From a virus, in IMG/VR virus record IMGVR_UViG_3300023274_000006, positions 1 to 39,363 of that record: a stretch of DNA of 39,363 bases. The stretch is one strand, 5' to 3'. Position 1 is the first letter of the stretch, and every line of letters begins with the position of its first letter. The notes below the pieces were generated by a model. That model was not told where the DNA came from, searched no databases, and was given only the letters and a program-made list of their open reading frames with translations. The position numbers and the translations under genes are program-made. Shown in pieces: positions 30,033 to 37,288 of this stretch.

Positions 30033-30062
30033 AGCCTAACAGGAACCTACTAGGTCAGTCAA
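30033..30062 (-). promoter_or_regulatory. Right-arm promoter for the 29994 gene
   Basis: TTGACT (30057-30062), 18-nt spacer GACCTAGTAGGTTCCTGT, TAGGCT (30033-30038). The -35 overlaps the stop of the upstream gene. Confidence 0.82.
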
Positions 30063-30249
30063 GCCGATCGGGGAACTCCGCCAACAGAGCCTCGGCGCGG
30101 GCGCGTCCGGCGTCCGTGGTCCCGATCTCTGCCATCTGCTTCAGCGCGGAACGAATCGTCCTCATCTCCTGCGGAGACAGCGACGCCACCCAGGGCGTGC
30201 GATGTCCCGGCGCCGGGACCATCGGCTCCAGCGCGCGCCACACCTGCAT
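30055..30249 (-). CDS. Hypothetical 64-residue protein
   Basis: From ATG 30249, sharing a base with the upstream TGA. Mostly helical (SPQEMRTIRSALKQMAEIGTTDAGRARAEALLAEFPDRLD). No family is recognised; part of the three-gene run 31087 to 30055. Confidence 0.6.
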   Translation of the reverse strand: MQVWRALEPMVPAPGHRTPWVASLSPQEMRTIRSALKQMAEIGTTDAGRARAEALLAEFPDRLD

Positions 30250-30884
30250 CAGACCAGCCCGCACCGGGGGCACATCTCGACACCGAGGATGATGCCCGGA
30301 TGCCGGCACGGGCGGCGGATCTCCTGCGTCACCTCGCCCGGCACGCGCGGCATGACCTGCGTGTCCGCATCACGCGCGTCGCGGGGAGGCACGTAGCCGC
30401 GCGGCCCGCCCGGCGCCTCGCCCCTGCCGGTGATCAGCGTGTCGACCGCGTTCTGCGCGACGCGCTCGGAGACCTCCCCGACGGACGGCATGACCTGCGT
30501 TTCCATCTGCCGGAACGCCGCATCCGCCAGGTCGGCCGACGCGTCACCGTCGTAGCGCAGCTCGCCCTTCATCTCGTACCGGGTGTTGGCGTTCACCGTG
30601 ACCGGCGCCTCGCTCGCCCATGCCGCCAGCTCGCGCACCCCGTGCATCCGGGCGGCCTCCACTACGGCGGACGCGACGGCCATCAGTGCCCGGGACAAAT
30701 CCTCCATGCGGTCGACCCCGCCGGTGTACAGCCGCAACGCCCGGTCGATCTCCGGGTCGGCCGGCTCGTACGTCGCCCGGATCACCAGCGCGGCAAGCAT
30801 GTACCCGTCCGCCAGGTCGCGCCCGGTGCGCGGGTACCCGGCGACGGCCGCCGTCACCGCCGCGTCGTTCAGCTCTTCGTTCAT
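30249..30884 (-). CDS. Hypothetical 211-residue protein with terminal zinc knuckle
   Basis: From ATG 30884, overlapping the upstream stop. A long helical body (DLADGYMLAALVIRATYEPADPEIDRALRLYTGG, MEDLSRALMAVASAVVEAARM) ends in a disordered stretch and a Cys/His tail (RPCRHPGIILGVEMCPRCGLV) that looks like a zinc knuckle. Function unknown. Confidence 0.65.
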   Translation of the reverse strand: MNEELNDAAVTAAVAGYPRTGRDLADGYMLAALVIRATYEPADPEIDRALRLYTGGVDRMEDLSRALMAVASAVVEAARMHGVRELAAWASEAPVTVNANTRYEMKGELRYDGDASADLADAAFRQMETQVMPSVGEVSERVAQNAVDTLITGRGEAPGGPRGYVPPRDARDADTQVMPRVPGEVTQEIRRPCRHPGIILGVEMCPRCGLV

Positions 30885-31087
30885 GGCTCGATCAGCCCCT
30901 TCCGGTGCTGCGTCAGAATGTCCAGGAGATCACCGACGGAGAGCCGGCGCGAGTCGCTTCGGATCTTGTCGCCTCCGCAGGTGCAACCGTCCAGTTGACA
31001 CCACAGCTCTCCGTCGTCGTTCAGGTAGAGCGGTTGGTCGAGGTCGACCGTTACCGCCCTCCTGCCGTCGCTGAACATCAGCTCCAT
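30881..31087 (-). CDS. Small Cys-containing early protein
   Basis: Sixty-eight residues from ATG 31087 with GAGG 9 nt upstream; a longer frame runs into a strong hairpin and is not used. Beta strands (RAVTVDLDQPLYLNDDGELWCQLDGCTCGG) include C-x4-C-x-C. No family is recognised and no shared-type promoter was found directly upstream. Confidence 0.62.
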   Translation of the reverse strand: MELMFSDGRRAVTVDLDQPLYLNDDGELWCQLDGCTCGGDKIRSDSRRLSVGDLLDILTQHRKGLIEP

Positions 31088-31138
31088 GATTACGGCCTCG
31101 CCCCCCTGGTCGCGAACGTGATCAGTCGGTGGATACGA

Positions 31139-31174
31139 GGGAGGGGGCGACGCTTCCACTCGTCGCCCCCTCCC
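31139..31174 (-). terminator. 14-bp terminator after the 31275-31898 gene
   Basis: GGGAGGGGGCGACG (31139-31152) with its exact complement (31161-31174) and an 8-nt loop. The preceding 31175-31274 carries nothing recognised. Confidence 0.82.
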
Positions 31175-31274
31175 GGTGATCGGCGCCACAGGGGCTCGGT
31201 CCAGCGCGCCGATCGGTCGGGCCTCCCTCGCGCCGGTTCGTGGTAGCGCGTTGTCGGTCAGCCCTGTGAAGCTG

Positions 31275-31898
31275 TCAGCGCAGGAACTCCGGGTGCGCCG
31301 CCAGGAACTCCCGCGCCTTCACCGCGTCGTCCGGCGTGTGGTCGGCCAGGATCAGCGCGACGTTGGGCTTCTCGCCCCGGTGCTTGCCGTTCTTGAACGC
31401 TTCGTATGCCTCCGGCAGGTCGTCCACGTCGGTAGCGAACCCCTGACCGGGGTACTTCTCGGCGTTCTTCTTCTCGATCTTGCTGGGCACCTCGATGAAG
31501 CGACCCAGGATGCACCGGGTGTTGTCCTTCTTCGCGCGCCTCACCGCGCCGACGATCGCGGTGTTGTAGTAGTACATCTGCTCACCGGTGCGCCCGGCGT
31601 GCTCCCCGTCCAGCGCGGCCGTGTCGGCGGAGAGCCGGTCCTGCTTACCGCCGCCGTACTCAGCGGGCTTGTCCACCTCTTCGATCTTGGCGTTGTCGAC
31701 GCGGATCAGCACCAGCGCGCCCGGCGTGCCGGCCATGCCGTTCGGCACCAGGTCCGACTTGCTCAGGAAGTTGCTGTCCGGCTTCGGCGCGTTCCCGAAC
31801 GGGTCACCGGCCGGCGCGCTGCCGTCCGCCTGCCCGAACGGGTCGGCCACCGTGCTGGTCTTGCTGCTCTCGTTCGTCGCGAACGGGTCGGTCGTCAT
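31275..31898 (-). CDS. Putative early DNA-metabolism protein with DPF repeats
   Basis: A 207-residue protein from ATG 31898 with GAGGA 8 nt upstream. The N-terminus repeats DPF(A/G) three times (DPFATNESS, ADPFGQADG, GDPFGNAP), then a beta-rich domain (GALVLIRVDNAKIEEVD, RCILGRFIEVPSKIEKKN) and a C-terminal helix. In actinophages genes of this look accompany RecB-type exonucleases and helicases, so a single-strand binding or annealing role is plausible, but no diagnostic motif was identified. Confidence 0.65.
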   Translation of the reverse strand: MTTDPFATNESSKTSTVADPFGQADGSAPAGDPFGNAPKPDSNFLSKSDLVPNGMAGTPGALVLIRVDNAKIEEVDKPAEYGGGKQDRLSADTAALDGEHAGRTGEQMYYYNTAIVGAVRRAKKDNTRCILGRFIEVPSKIEKKNAEKYPGQGFATDVDDLPEAYEAFKNGKHRGEKPNVALILADHTPDDAVKAREFLAAHPEFLR

Positions 31899-31936
31899 GT
31901 TGCGTTCCTCGTTTCGTTGTGCTGTCGATTCGTTGT

Positions 31937-32005
31937 GATGACGGCGCGCCCGACGCTGGTTGCCCCCAGCGTCCCCGTTTGCGGCCCACAGGGCGCGCCG
32001 TCATC
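31937..32005 (-). ncRNA. Highly structured leader element between tRNA and 31898 gene
   Basis: Perfect 15-bp outer arms (GATGACGGCGCGCCC, 31937-31951, with 31991-32005) enclose an inner 8-bp hairpin (31952-31959 with 31966-31973, loop TTGCCC) and a 17-nt unpaired strand. It starts 2 nt after the tRNA discriminator base and ends 39 nt before ATG 31898. It could be a terminator, a processing stem or a regulatory leader; no known riboswitch class was recognised. Confidence 0.6.
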
Positions 32006-32007
32006 GC

Positions 32008-32085
32008 TGCCACCCCAGGACTCGAACCTGGGACCTCCCCCTCCGTGCGCACGGCGGGCGCTCTGTCCAACTGAGCTAGGTGGCA
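32008..32085 (-). tRNA. tRNA with canonical acceptor, D and T arms but abnormal anticodon arm
   Basis: Acceptor TGCCACC/GGTGGCA; U8 A9; D-arm GCTC-AGTTGGACA-GAGC with conserved GG; variable AGGTC; T-arm CCAGG-TTCGAGT-CCTGG; discriminator G at 32007. The anticodon arm (32037-32058) is 22 nt where 17 are expected, and folds best as stems CCC/GGG and CCGT/ACGG with a GA mismatch and a GCGC tetraloop. A forced 8-nt loop (GTGCGCAC) would give U33 and GCG. Amino acid identity is left open. No CCA is encoded. Confidence 0.7.
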
Positions 32086-32187
32086 AGGTGGATCCGCGAC
32101 TCACGCTCCCGGGGCGATCAACCCCTAGTCCCGCTTCGTCCGACCCTCTCCCGACGCCTCATGGGTGTGTCGTCGTGAGTGAAGCGC

Positions 32188-32277
32188 GATCACCCGGGGA
32201 GTCGAACCCCGGTCCGGGGACCCGTCCGCACCAAGCAAGTGCGGGTCAGGGTCTCGGTGCTCCGTACACCAGTGATC
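32188..32277 (-). tRNA. tRNA-like gene with doubled anticodon stem
   Basis: Acceptor GATCACT/GGTGATC, D-arm GGTG-TACGGAG-CACC and T-arm CGGGG-TTCGACT-CCCCG. Where the anticodon arm should be there are 34 nt: GACCC/GGGTC, an internal loop, then CCGCAC/GTGCGG closing a 7-nt loop TTGCTTG. That loop has U33 and would present GCT (serine), but the arm is twice the normal length and no serine-type variable arm is formed. Confidence 0.55.
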
Positions 32278-32317
32278 TACCAGGACTCTCCGGGCGCTTA
32301 TCTCCGGTTCGTCCAGC

Positions 32318-32398
32318 GAGAGGTGAGGGAATCGAACCCTCTCCGCACGGTACCCAGTACGGTTTTTCCAAGGTCCGATGCGCATTGGACCCCCTCCC
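32318..32398 (-). tRNA. tRNA-like element
   Basis: T-arm GAGGG-TTCGATT-CCCTC is perfect and the 3' acceptor strand ACCTCTC pairs with GGGAGGG over 6 positions (one wobble, one mismatch). The D-arm (GGTCC/GGACC) has a 10-nt loop lacking GG, and the anticodon-side hairpin CCGTAC/GTGCGG has an 8-nt loop. Decoding function is doubtful. Confidence 0.42.
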
Positions 32399-32462
32399 GT
32401 TCGCAGTTCATCCGACCGTCGTCGGCGTCACGCCTCATCGGTCGCAACGACTTCTGCGAAGT

Positions 32463-32578
32463 GGCGAGCCGGGGAGTCGAACCCCGGTGATCCATCGCTG
32501 GCGTCTTCTGCCACCTGGTGCCTGGCTGCGCACTCGATCTGATCGTCCGAGTCGGGTAATGTACCCCGACCTCTCGCC
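32463..32578 (-). tRNA. Long tRNA-like element (about 116 nt)
   Basis: T-arm CGGGG-TTCGACT-CCCCG next to acceptor strand CTCGCC, which pairs perfectly with GGCGAG at the 5' end. Between them are extra hairpins (TCGGG/CCCGA, CTCG/CGAG, TGGC/GCCA) in place of ordinary D and anticodon arms. It is too long for a normal tRNA; the outer pairing is only 6 bp, so the 5' boundary is tentative. Confidence 0.38.
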
Positions 32579-32585
32579 GTGCTGC

Positions 32586-32759
32586 TTACCGCTTCGGTTC
32601 CTCCCCGTACGTCGGACCGGGGTTGCGGCGACCGCGCGGGGCGAAACCCGACGCGGGAGTCCCGGTCTTCGGACCGTCCGGCTGAACCGTTGACCCGTGG
32701 GTCCGCGAGTCGTGCCGGTGTTCAGGCCCGTCGGCGGCCGTGTCGCTTGCCCTCGTCAC
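32586..32759 (-). CDS. Disordered small basic protein heading the tRNA-like cluster
   Basis: Fifty-seven residues from GTG 32759 with AGGAGA 5-10 nt upstream; an in-frame ATG at 32804 lies inside the promoter. Pro, Gly, Arg and His dominate (PEHRHDSRTHGSTVQPDGPK). First frame downstream of the promoter 32795-32823; the tRNA-like genes follow on the same transcript. No family is recognised. Confidence 0.5.
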   Translation of the reverse strand: MTRASDTAADGPEHRHDSRTHGSTVQPDGPKTGTPASGFAPRGRRNPGPTYGEEPKR

Positions 32760-32794
32760 TGTCTCTCCTGTCGCTCTCCGTCTTGCTCGGCACA

Positions 32795-32823
32795 AGCCTA
32801 ACATGATCCTAGTAGCTAGGCAA
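32795..32823 (-). promoter_or_regulatory. Right-arm promoter for tRNA-like cluster and 31898 gene
   Basis: TTGCCT (32818-32823), spacer AGCTACTAGGATCATGT, TAGGCT (32795-32800). The -35 overlaps the end of the exonuclease gene. Confidence 0.8.
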
Positions 32824-33754
32824 GCGGTTCCATCGGACGAACGTAGTCCTTCTTGGTACGCAGCACCCGCAGCGCGTGCGCTACCTCAGCGACCTGCCGA
32901 CCGAGCTTCAGGTTCGCCCAGTACGTCTGGCACGTCGCGCTACCGGCCGGCGCGTGGATCACGATGCCGGCGTTCATGTTCCAGGGGCGCCCGGTCAGTT
33001 CGTACTTCGGCCCGTCTCCGGCACGCTCGGCCAACGCCGGAGCAATCGGCTCGGTGGTGTTCTTCTCCGGGTCGTAGAAGTGAGTGGCCAGGGAGTACAG
33101 GCCGAGCTGACAGGCCTCTTCGTACCAGGATTTGCGAGACTGCTTCGTCTTGCGGTCGCCCAGGTGCAGCTCCGCATTCTGTTGGTGGTCTTCCAGTCCT
33201 TCTGGACGCCACCACGCCCCGTCGATCCGGCCGATGAGCCGGTACTTGGGGATCAGCACGAAGCGCTCCGCGAAGCGCGCATCAGGTTCGAGCGCCTGTC
33301 GCGCCATCTCCGCCTTGTACGCCTCGACGTCGCTGACGTACTTCGTCGGCACGCGCGAGTCCTCACCCCGGTCGACACGATCCTGAAAGCCGTGCAGCGC
33401 GGTGCCGAGATTCGCACCGGCGAACGCACCCGCGCCGCGCTTCGCGTCCTCCGCGATCTGATCGAGCGAGCGCGTGTCGCCGGGGTCGGTGCCGGCGGCG
33501 CGCACCCAGAGCGCTTCGTCCATCCCGAGGCCGGTGACGATCATCCGGCCCGTCCACTTCAGCAGACCCTCGGAGTCCTTCAGCGCGCCGAGGAACGTCG
33601 TCACCGCCGTCCAGGGGACTTTTTCCCCCGTATAAGGATGTGTGATGAGCCGCCGCTTCCACTGATCGCGCTCCTCCTGCGGCCGCCCGGGAGGCTGCGA
33701 GAAGAGGTCGTCGGCGAACGGCAGTGCGTCGGCCGGGATGTCGGAGATGGTCAC
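32816..33754 (-). CDS. RecB/Cas4-type PD-(D/E)XK exonuclease
   Basis: A 312-residue protein from ATG 33754, overlapping the upstream stop. The nuclease core is visible: His121 in GTALHGFQ, Asp178 in LIGRIDGAWW, the D-x-K pair in GDRKTKQS (Asp200, Lys202) and Gln216 in CQLGLYS, which corresponds to the QhXXY-type motif. It would resect DNA ends for recombination-dependent replication together with the helicase and RusA-like resolvase. The cysteines of iron-sulfur Cas4 proteins are not evident. Confidence 0.87.
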   Translation of the reverse strand: MTISDIPADALPFADDLFSQPPGRPQEERDQWKRRLITHPYTGEKVPWTAVTTFLGALKDSEGLLKWTGRMIVTGLGMDEALWVRAAGTDPGDTRSLDQIAEDAKRGAGAFAGANLGTALHGFQDRVDRGEDSRVPTKYVSDVEAYKAEMARQALEPDARFAERFVLIPKYRLIGRIDGAWWRPEGLEDHQQNAELHLGDRKTKQSRKSWYEEACQLGLYSLATHFYDPEKNTTEPIAPALAERAGDGPKYELTGRPWNMNAGIVIHAPAGSATCQTYWANLKLGRQVAEVAHALRVLRTKKDYVRPMEPLA

Positions 33755-34152
33755 CGGTCGCGCTCCGGGTCGAATCCGTATCCGTCGATGATCGCGTCAG
33801 GATGCACGCCCATACCGATGCCGGCGCGTCGGCCGGGTGGCTGGTCGAACGGGTCGGGCTTGACGGTCTCTCGCGCGTCAGGCGTCACCAGGTCGTGCTG
33901 AGTGACGCCCTGCTCCGGCACGCCGTTCATGGCGATCCCGTCGTGCGCACCGGACTTCACCGCGATCACGTGATCGTAGAACTCCTGGTAGGTGAACTGG
34001 CAGACGTAGCCGTGTTCGTCCGCGACCGCCACGTCGGTGTCAGGACGCAGCTCCAGGAACCGTCGATTCGTGTGCTGTCGCAGCGCTGCCCCCGCGTCGA
34101 CCCGTACGTCGAACACGTGCACGCAGTCATTGCCGCCGGTGTCTCCACCCAT
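33751..34152 (-). CDS. Hypothetical early protein ahead of the exonuclease
   Basis: A 133-residue protein from ATG 34152 with GGAG 9 nt upstream; ATG 34170 lacks a ribosome site. Contains VHVFDVRVDAGAALRQHTNRRFLELRPDTDVAVADEHGYVCQFTYQEFYDHV, an alpha/beta region, and a Pro/Asp-rich C-terminus with PDPFDQPPG, echoing the DPF words of the 31275-31898 protein. Coupled to the exonuclease by a 4-bp overlap; function unknown. Confidence 0.66.
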   Translation of the reverse strand: MGGDTGGNDCVHVFDVRVDAGAALRQHTNRRFLELRPDTDVAVADEHGYVCQFTYQEFYDHVIAVKSGAHDGIAMNGVPEQGVTQHDLVTPDARETVKPDPFDQPPGRRAGIGMGVHPDAIIDGYGFDPERDR

Positions 34153-34185
34153 GCCTTGCTCCTGTCTCATCTGCTCTCAGGGGAA

Positions 34186-34220
34186 ACTAGACCCCTATCC
34201 ACCTGCGATAAGGGTCTAGT
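34186..34220. other. Inverted repeat across the 34152 promoter start region
   Basis: ACTAGACCC (34186-34194) and GGGTCTAGT (34212-34220) flank a 17-nt centre that adds a TAT/ATA pairing. It overlaps part of the -10 box and the transcription start, so it could be a second operator or an early attenuator. Confidence 0.5.
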
Positions 34221-34246
34221 CTATCAGGATCCTAGTAGCTGGTCTA
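34218..34246 (-). promoter_or_regulatory. Right-arm promoter for the 34152-exonuclease operon
   Basis: TAGACC (34241-34246), spacer AGCTACTAGGATCCTGA, TAGACT (34218-34223). The -35 contains the TAG stop of the helicase. Confidence 0.75.
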
Positions 34247-36118
34247 CCGGCGGTACGACGCCGCCCATCGTGCGATCGGGTCGATGCGCTGGCCGGCGGC
34301 GTGCGCGTCGATCAGGATCGACGCGTCTCCCTTGGTGATCGGGCAGACTCGGCGGAACACGTCATCCGCCGACTGTTCCAGCCATTCCGCCATCCCGTCG
34401 ATCCCGGAGACGTCGATCTTCCGGCGCCGGATCTCGTTGAGCTGCGCGAGGCTGGCTTCCTGCTTGCGCCAGGTCGCACGCTTGTTCGTCGTGTTCAGGT
34501 CGGCCGACACGTGCGCGCCGGCACCCGTCGTCCACCCGTTCATCTTCCAGTCCTCGGCGACGTCCTCCGCCCACGCGAACGCGATCTCCATCGGGATGCC
34601 CCGGTGCTCGGTCGCGCCCTGCTCCCGGTCCCGGCCGTAGCCCGACTTGCTCGCCCAAATCACATCCCAGGTGCCGAGCTCCGCGCCCGGTAGCGTGGAC
34701 GGCAGGAGGAACACGTACCGGCCGTCCTTGCCGCCGACCGACAGGAACCAGACATCGCCGGTCGTGCGGTTCCACACGAACTTGCTCGCCCGGTCGAGCG
34801 GGTCGAATTCGATCGTCTCGACCGGACCATCGTGCACGATCTTGATCGGCTCATCCCCGCTGAGCTCTTCGAAGTCCTCCGCCTCGGTCAGCGTCATGTC
34901 GTCGGGGATCTCCGCGAGATCCTTCTCCGACAGGTCAACCAGGCTTGCGAGCCCGTGCACCTTGCTCGCCCCGACGACGTCGAGGATCAGGCCCGTTTCG
35001 ATCACGTCGTCACAGCACTTGACCGGCTTGAGCCTCGCCCCGTGCCGACCGTGCGTCGGGCACCACAGGCGCAGACCCCGGCCGACCATCTGCTGGTACA
35101 GCGGCGCACTCCTGGTTGGCCGCGCGACCGCGACGCAGGAGACGCGGGGGCAGTTGAACCCCTCGGTCAGCACCATGCAGTTGGCGACCCACTGTGTCGC
35201 GCCGCTCTCCAGCCGCTCCAGGATCGCCCGGCGCTCCGGCTTGGGCAGTTCGCCGTAGACCACCTCGGTCTTGATCCCCAGCGCGTTCATCGCGTCGGCG
35301 AAAACGTGAGCGGCCGAGACGGTCGGCGCGAAGAGCACGCCGGAGCGATCACCCGCGTGATCCAGGATCGCCTGCGCGACGATGCCCGGTGCCATCGACA
35401 CCTCGAGCGCGTCGCCGAGATCGGCGGCCTGGTAGTCGCCGCCGGAGCGCTTGACCTTGGACAGCTCCAGGTCGGGCACCTCGACGCGCCGCCCGATCAC
35501 GTCGCGCAGGTAGCCCCGGCGGATCATGAAGCCGATGTCCTTGCGGTACGCGACCGACTCCCAGACCTCCGACAGCTTCGCGCTGTCGCCCCGCGCGAGC
35601 GTCGCGGTGAAGCCGGCGGCGATCGCCGGTGCGTCGGCGTACTCGGGTGCGGTGACGTACCGCGCCCACTCCTGTCCGGGGGTGAGCGCTCCGAAGTGAA
35701 TCAGGATCGCCCGGTAGGTCGGAGCGACACCGTGGTGGCATTCGTCAACCAGCACCAGCCCGATGCGCCGGAGCTGCGCGCGACGCTTCGGCGTGCGCAG
35801 CGTCGGCACGCTCGCGACGATGATGTCGGCGGTGACCTGGTTGCGGGCCGCCTGCACGATGCCGACCGACAGGTGCGGCGCGACGGCACGGATGTCGGCG
35901 GCCGCCTGTGCGACCAGCTCATCCGTGTGCGCCAGCACCAGCACCCGCCGACCGGGGTTGAGCTTCATCCAGCCGGCGATCAGGTGCGAGAACACGAATG
36001 TCTTGCCTGCGCCGGTGGGCAGGACGACGGCGGTACGCCGATCTCCCGCGTCCCAGCGCGTGTGCAGCGCCTCGATGCTCGCGATCTGGTAGTCGCGAAG
36101 CTTCAGCATGGTCGACAT
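34244..36118 (-). CDS. SF2 DEAD/DEAH-type helicase
   Basis: A 624-residue protein from ATG 36118 with GAGGGG 6-11 nt upstream. Helicase motifs in order: Q-like region RDYQIASIEAL, Walker A PTGAGKT (34-40), motif Ia LVLAHTDELVAQ, Walker B LVDECHHG, motif III GFTATLARGD, and motif VI QMVGRGLRLW. Residues after about 430 form an extra domain of unknown fold. The architecture is that of the UvrB/RAD3-like restriction/repair helicases common in phages; a role with the neighbouring exonuclease in recombination or replication restart is likely. Confidence 0.92.
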   Translation of the reverse strand: MSTMLKLRDYQIASIEALHTRWDAGDRRTAVVLPTGAGKTFVFSHLIAGWMKLNPGRRVLVLAHTDELVAQAAADIRAVAPHLSVGIVQAARNQVTADIIVASVPTLRTPKRRAQLRRIGLVLVDECHHGVAPTYRAILIHFGALTPGQEWARYVTAPEYADAPAIAAGFTATLARGDSAKLSEVWESVAYRKDIGFMIRRGYLRDVIGRRVEVPDLELSKVKRSGGDYQAADLGDALEVSMAPGIVAQAILDHAGDRSGVLFAPTVSAAHVFADAMNALGIKTEVVYGELPKPERRAILERLESGATQWVANCMVLTEGFNCPRVSCVAVARPTRSAPLYQQMVGRGLRLWCPTHGRHGARLKPVKCCDDVIETGLILDVVGASKVHGLASLVDLSEKDLAEIPDDMTLTEAEDFEELSGDEPIKIVHDGPVETIEFDPLDRASKFVWNRTTGDVWFLSVGGKDGRYVFLLPSTLPGAELGTWDVIWASKSGYGRDREQGATEHRGIPMEIAFAWAEDVAEDWKMNGWTTGAGAHVSADLNTTNKRATWRKQEASLAQLNEIRRRKIDVSGIDGMAEWLEQSADDVFRRVCPITKGDASILIDAHAAGQRIDPIARWAASYRR

Positions 36119-36177
36119 GCAGCCCCCTCGGCCCTCCCGGTGCGCCCGTTCCGGTGTGTCGTGATGGGCGCAGAGAT

Positions 36178-36206
36178 AGCCTAACAGGAACCTACTAGCT
36201 AGGCAA
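36178..36206 (-). promoter_or_regulatory. Right-arm promoter for the helicase
   Basis: TTGCCT (36201-36206), spacer AGCTAGTAGGTTCCTGT, TAGGCT (36178-36183). It lies across the 3' end of the methyltransferase gene. Confidence 0.82.
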
Positions 36207-36923
36207 CCCCTGTCGCGTACGGGCCGGCTCACCGTCCACAGTGGATCTGAGGAACGCGCGACCGATGTGCTCGGTGTAGACCGGCGGGATCGCCTCGGTC
36301 AGTTCCTCGCGCACGTCCGTCCAGTAGATCCCCAGTGCCCACTGCATCTCCGGAACGGTCGCCTTTCCGCCGCCACTGCCGTACGCCGCGACGTACGGAC
36401 CCTCGCGCACGACGCCGTGCCGCATACCACGCACGTACCCCTGGTGCTTCACGTGCGCCGGTTGCGGCACGGTGAACCCGGAGATCTCGAAGTCCCGGTG
36501 ACGCTGTACCCAGGGCGGGTCGCCCTTCGGGAACATGTCCATGCACAGGCGCAGGTCGGTCCGGATCAAGCCGCCATGTCCCTGCGGCTGTTCGATCACG
36601 TACGGCAGGCCGATCGCGTCCAGCGCTTCGCGCACCTGCGGTACCAGTTGCACGTGATCCCGCCCCCATCCCCGCGAAGCATTGGTGCCGTTCGTCAAGG
36701 TGCAACCCTTCTGGCAGGGCGGAGACGAGTGGATCAAGTCGTAACGCCCGTACAGGCCGGGCTGTTTCAGCAGACGTCGCAGGACGTGAAGCGCGTCATC
36801 CTCCACGAACGAGTGCGGGTAGTTCGGGCGAGACACGATGTCCACCCCGATCACGTCGAACCCGGCGCGTCGGTACCCGGCCGACGCTCCGCCCGCGCAG
36901 CAGAACAGATCAAGTACTCGCAT
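36195..36923 (-). CDS. DNA (cytosine-5) methyltransferase
   Basis: A 242-residue protein from ATG 36923. Motif I DLFCCAGGASAGYRRAGF binds S-adenosylmethionine, motif IV SSPPCQ contains nucleophile Cys70, and YVIEQPQG stands where ENV (motif VI) is usual. Shorter than typical enzymes (330-400 residues), so the target recognition region is compact. It probably protects phage DNA against host restriction or changes expression. ATG 36923 is preferred because the promoter's -10 box ends 6 nt upstream, predicting a leaderless message; GTG 36929 overlaps that gap. Confidence 0.87.
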   Translation of the reverse strand: MRVLDLFCCAGGASAGYRRAGFDVIGVDIVSRPNYPHSFVEDDALHVLRRLLKQPGLYGRYDLIHSSPPCQKGCTLTNGTNASRGWGRDHVQLVPQVREALDAIGLPYVIEQPQGHGGLIRTDLRLCMDMFPKGDPPWVQRHRDFEISGFTVPQPAHVKHQGYVRGMRHGVVREGPYVAAYGSGGGKATVPEMQWALGIYWTDVREELTEAIPPVYTEHIGRAFLRSTVDGEPARTRQGLPS

Positions 36924-36929
36924 GCCCAC

Positions 36930-36958
36930 AGCCTAACAGGAACCTAGTAGCTCGACAA
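36930..36958 (-). promoter_or_regulatory. Right-arm promoter for the methyltransferase, leaderless
   Basis: TTGTCG (36953-36958), spacer AGCTACTAGGTTCCTGT, TAGGCT (36930-36935), then six bases to ATG 36923. Confidence 0.8.
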
Positions 36959-36979
36959 TCCTTATCCGGACCGGGTGAT

Positions 36980-37288
36980 CTAACCGTCCACAGTGGACAC
37001 GTCGAACCCGCCGAGACGGAGTCGACCGATCGCGAACGCCTCGGCGCCCGGAAGGGGCGGCGCGTCCCGGAACCGCCACGCCATGACCTTCGCGCCGCGC
37101 GGACGGTCCGTCCAGACCTCCGTCTCCTCCCGGCCGACCAGCGCGATCAGCAGCGACAGGAGTCCGTCGCCCGGGACGTCGACCTTCGCCGTGACGTGCC
37201 AGGCCGCCCCGTCCGGCGTCCGGACGTGATCACCGGCCTCGATCACGTCCCATGCCACCTCAACCCAGGGGTGCGCCGCGTCGGTCAC
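36980..37288 (-). CDS. Hypothetical 102-residue protein
   Basis: From GTG 37288, overlapping the upstream stop (GTGA), with GAGG upstream. A beta-rich sequence (WDVIEAGDHVRTPDGAAWHVTAKVDVPGDGLLSLLIALVG) like a small barrel, ending in IGRLRLGGFDVSTVDG. No family is recognised. Last gene of the operon starting at 38281. Confidence 0.65.
   Translation of the reverse strand: MTDAAHPWVEVAWDVIEAGDHVRTPDGAAWHVTAKVDVPGDGLLSLLIALVGREETEVWTDRPRGAKVMAWRFRDAPPLPGAEAFAIGRLRLGGFDVSTVDG

Noticed and set aside
32188-32277. Ordinary class II serine tRNA
   Set aside because: The 7-nt loop shows GCT, but the long extra pairing lies in the anticodon stem and not in a variable arm, so a normal class II fold does not fit.
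31176-32693. 505-residue open frame on the plus strand
   Set aside because: Runs antisense across a real early gene and then through the tRNA-like cluster, where its translation is Ser/Pro/Gly low complexity.
34832-36184. 450-residue open frame on the plus strand
   Set aside because: Antisense shadow of the SF2 helicase.
36840-36870. tRNA T-loop-like TCGAACCC
   Set aside because: Lies within the methyltransferase motif I coding region; no tRNA fold around it.
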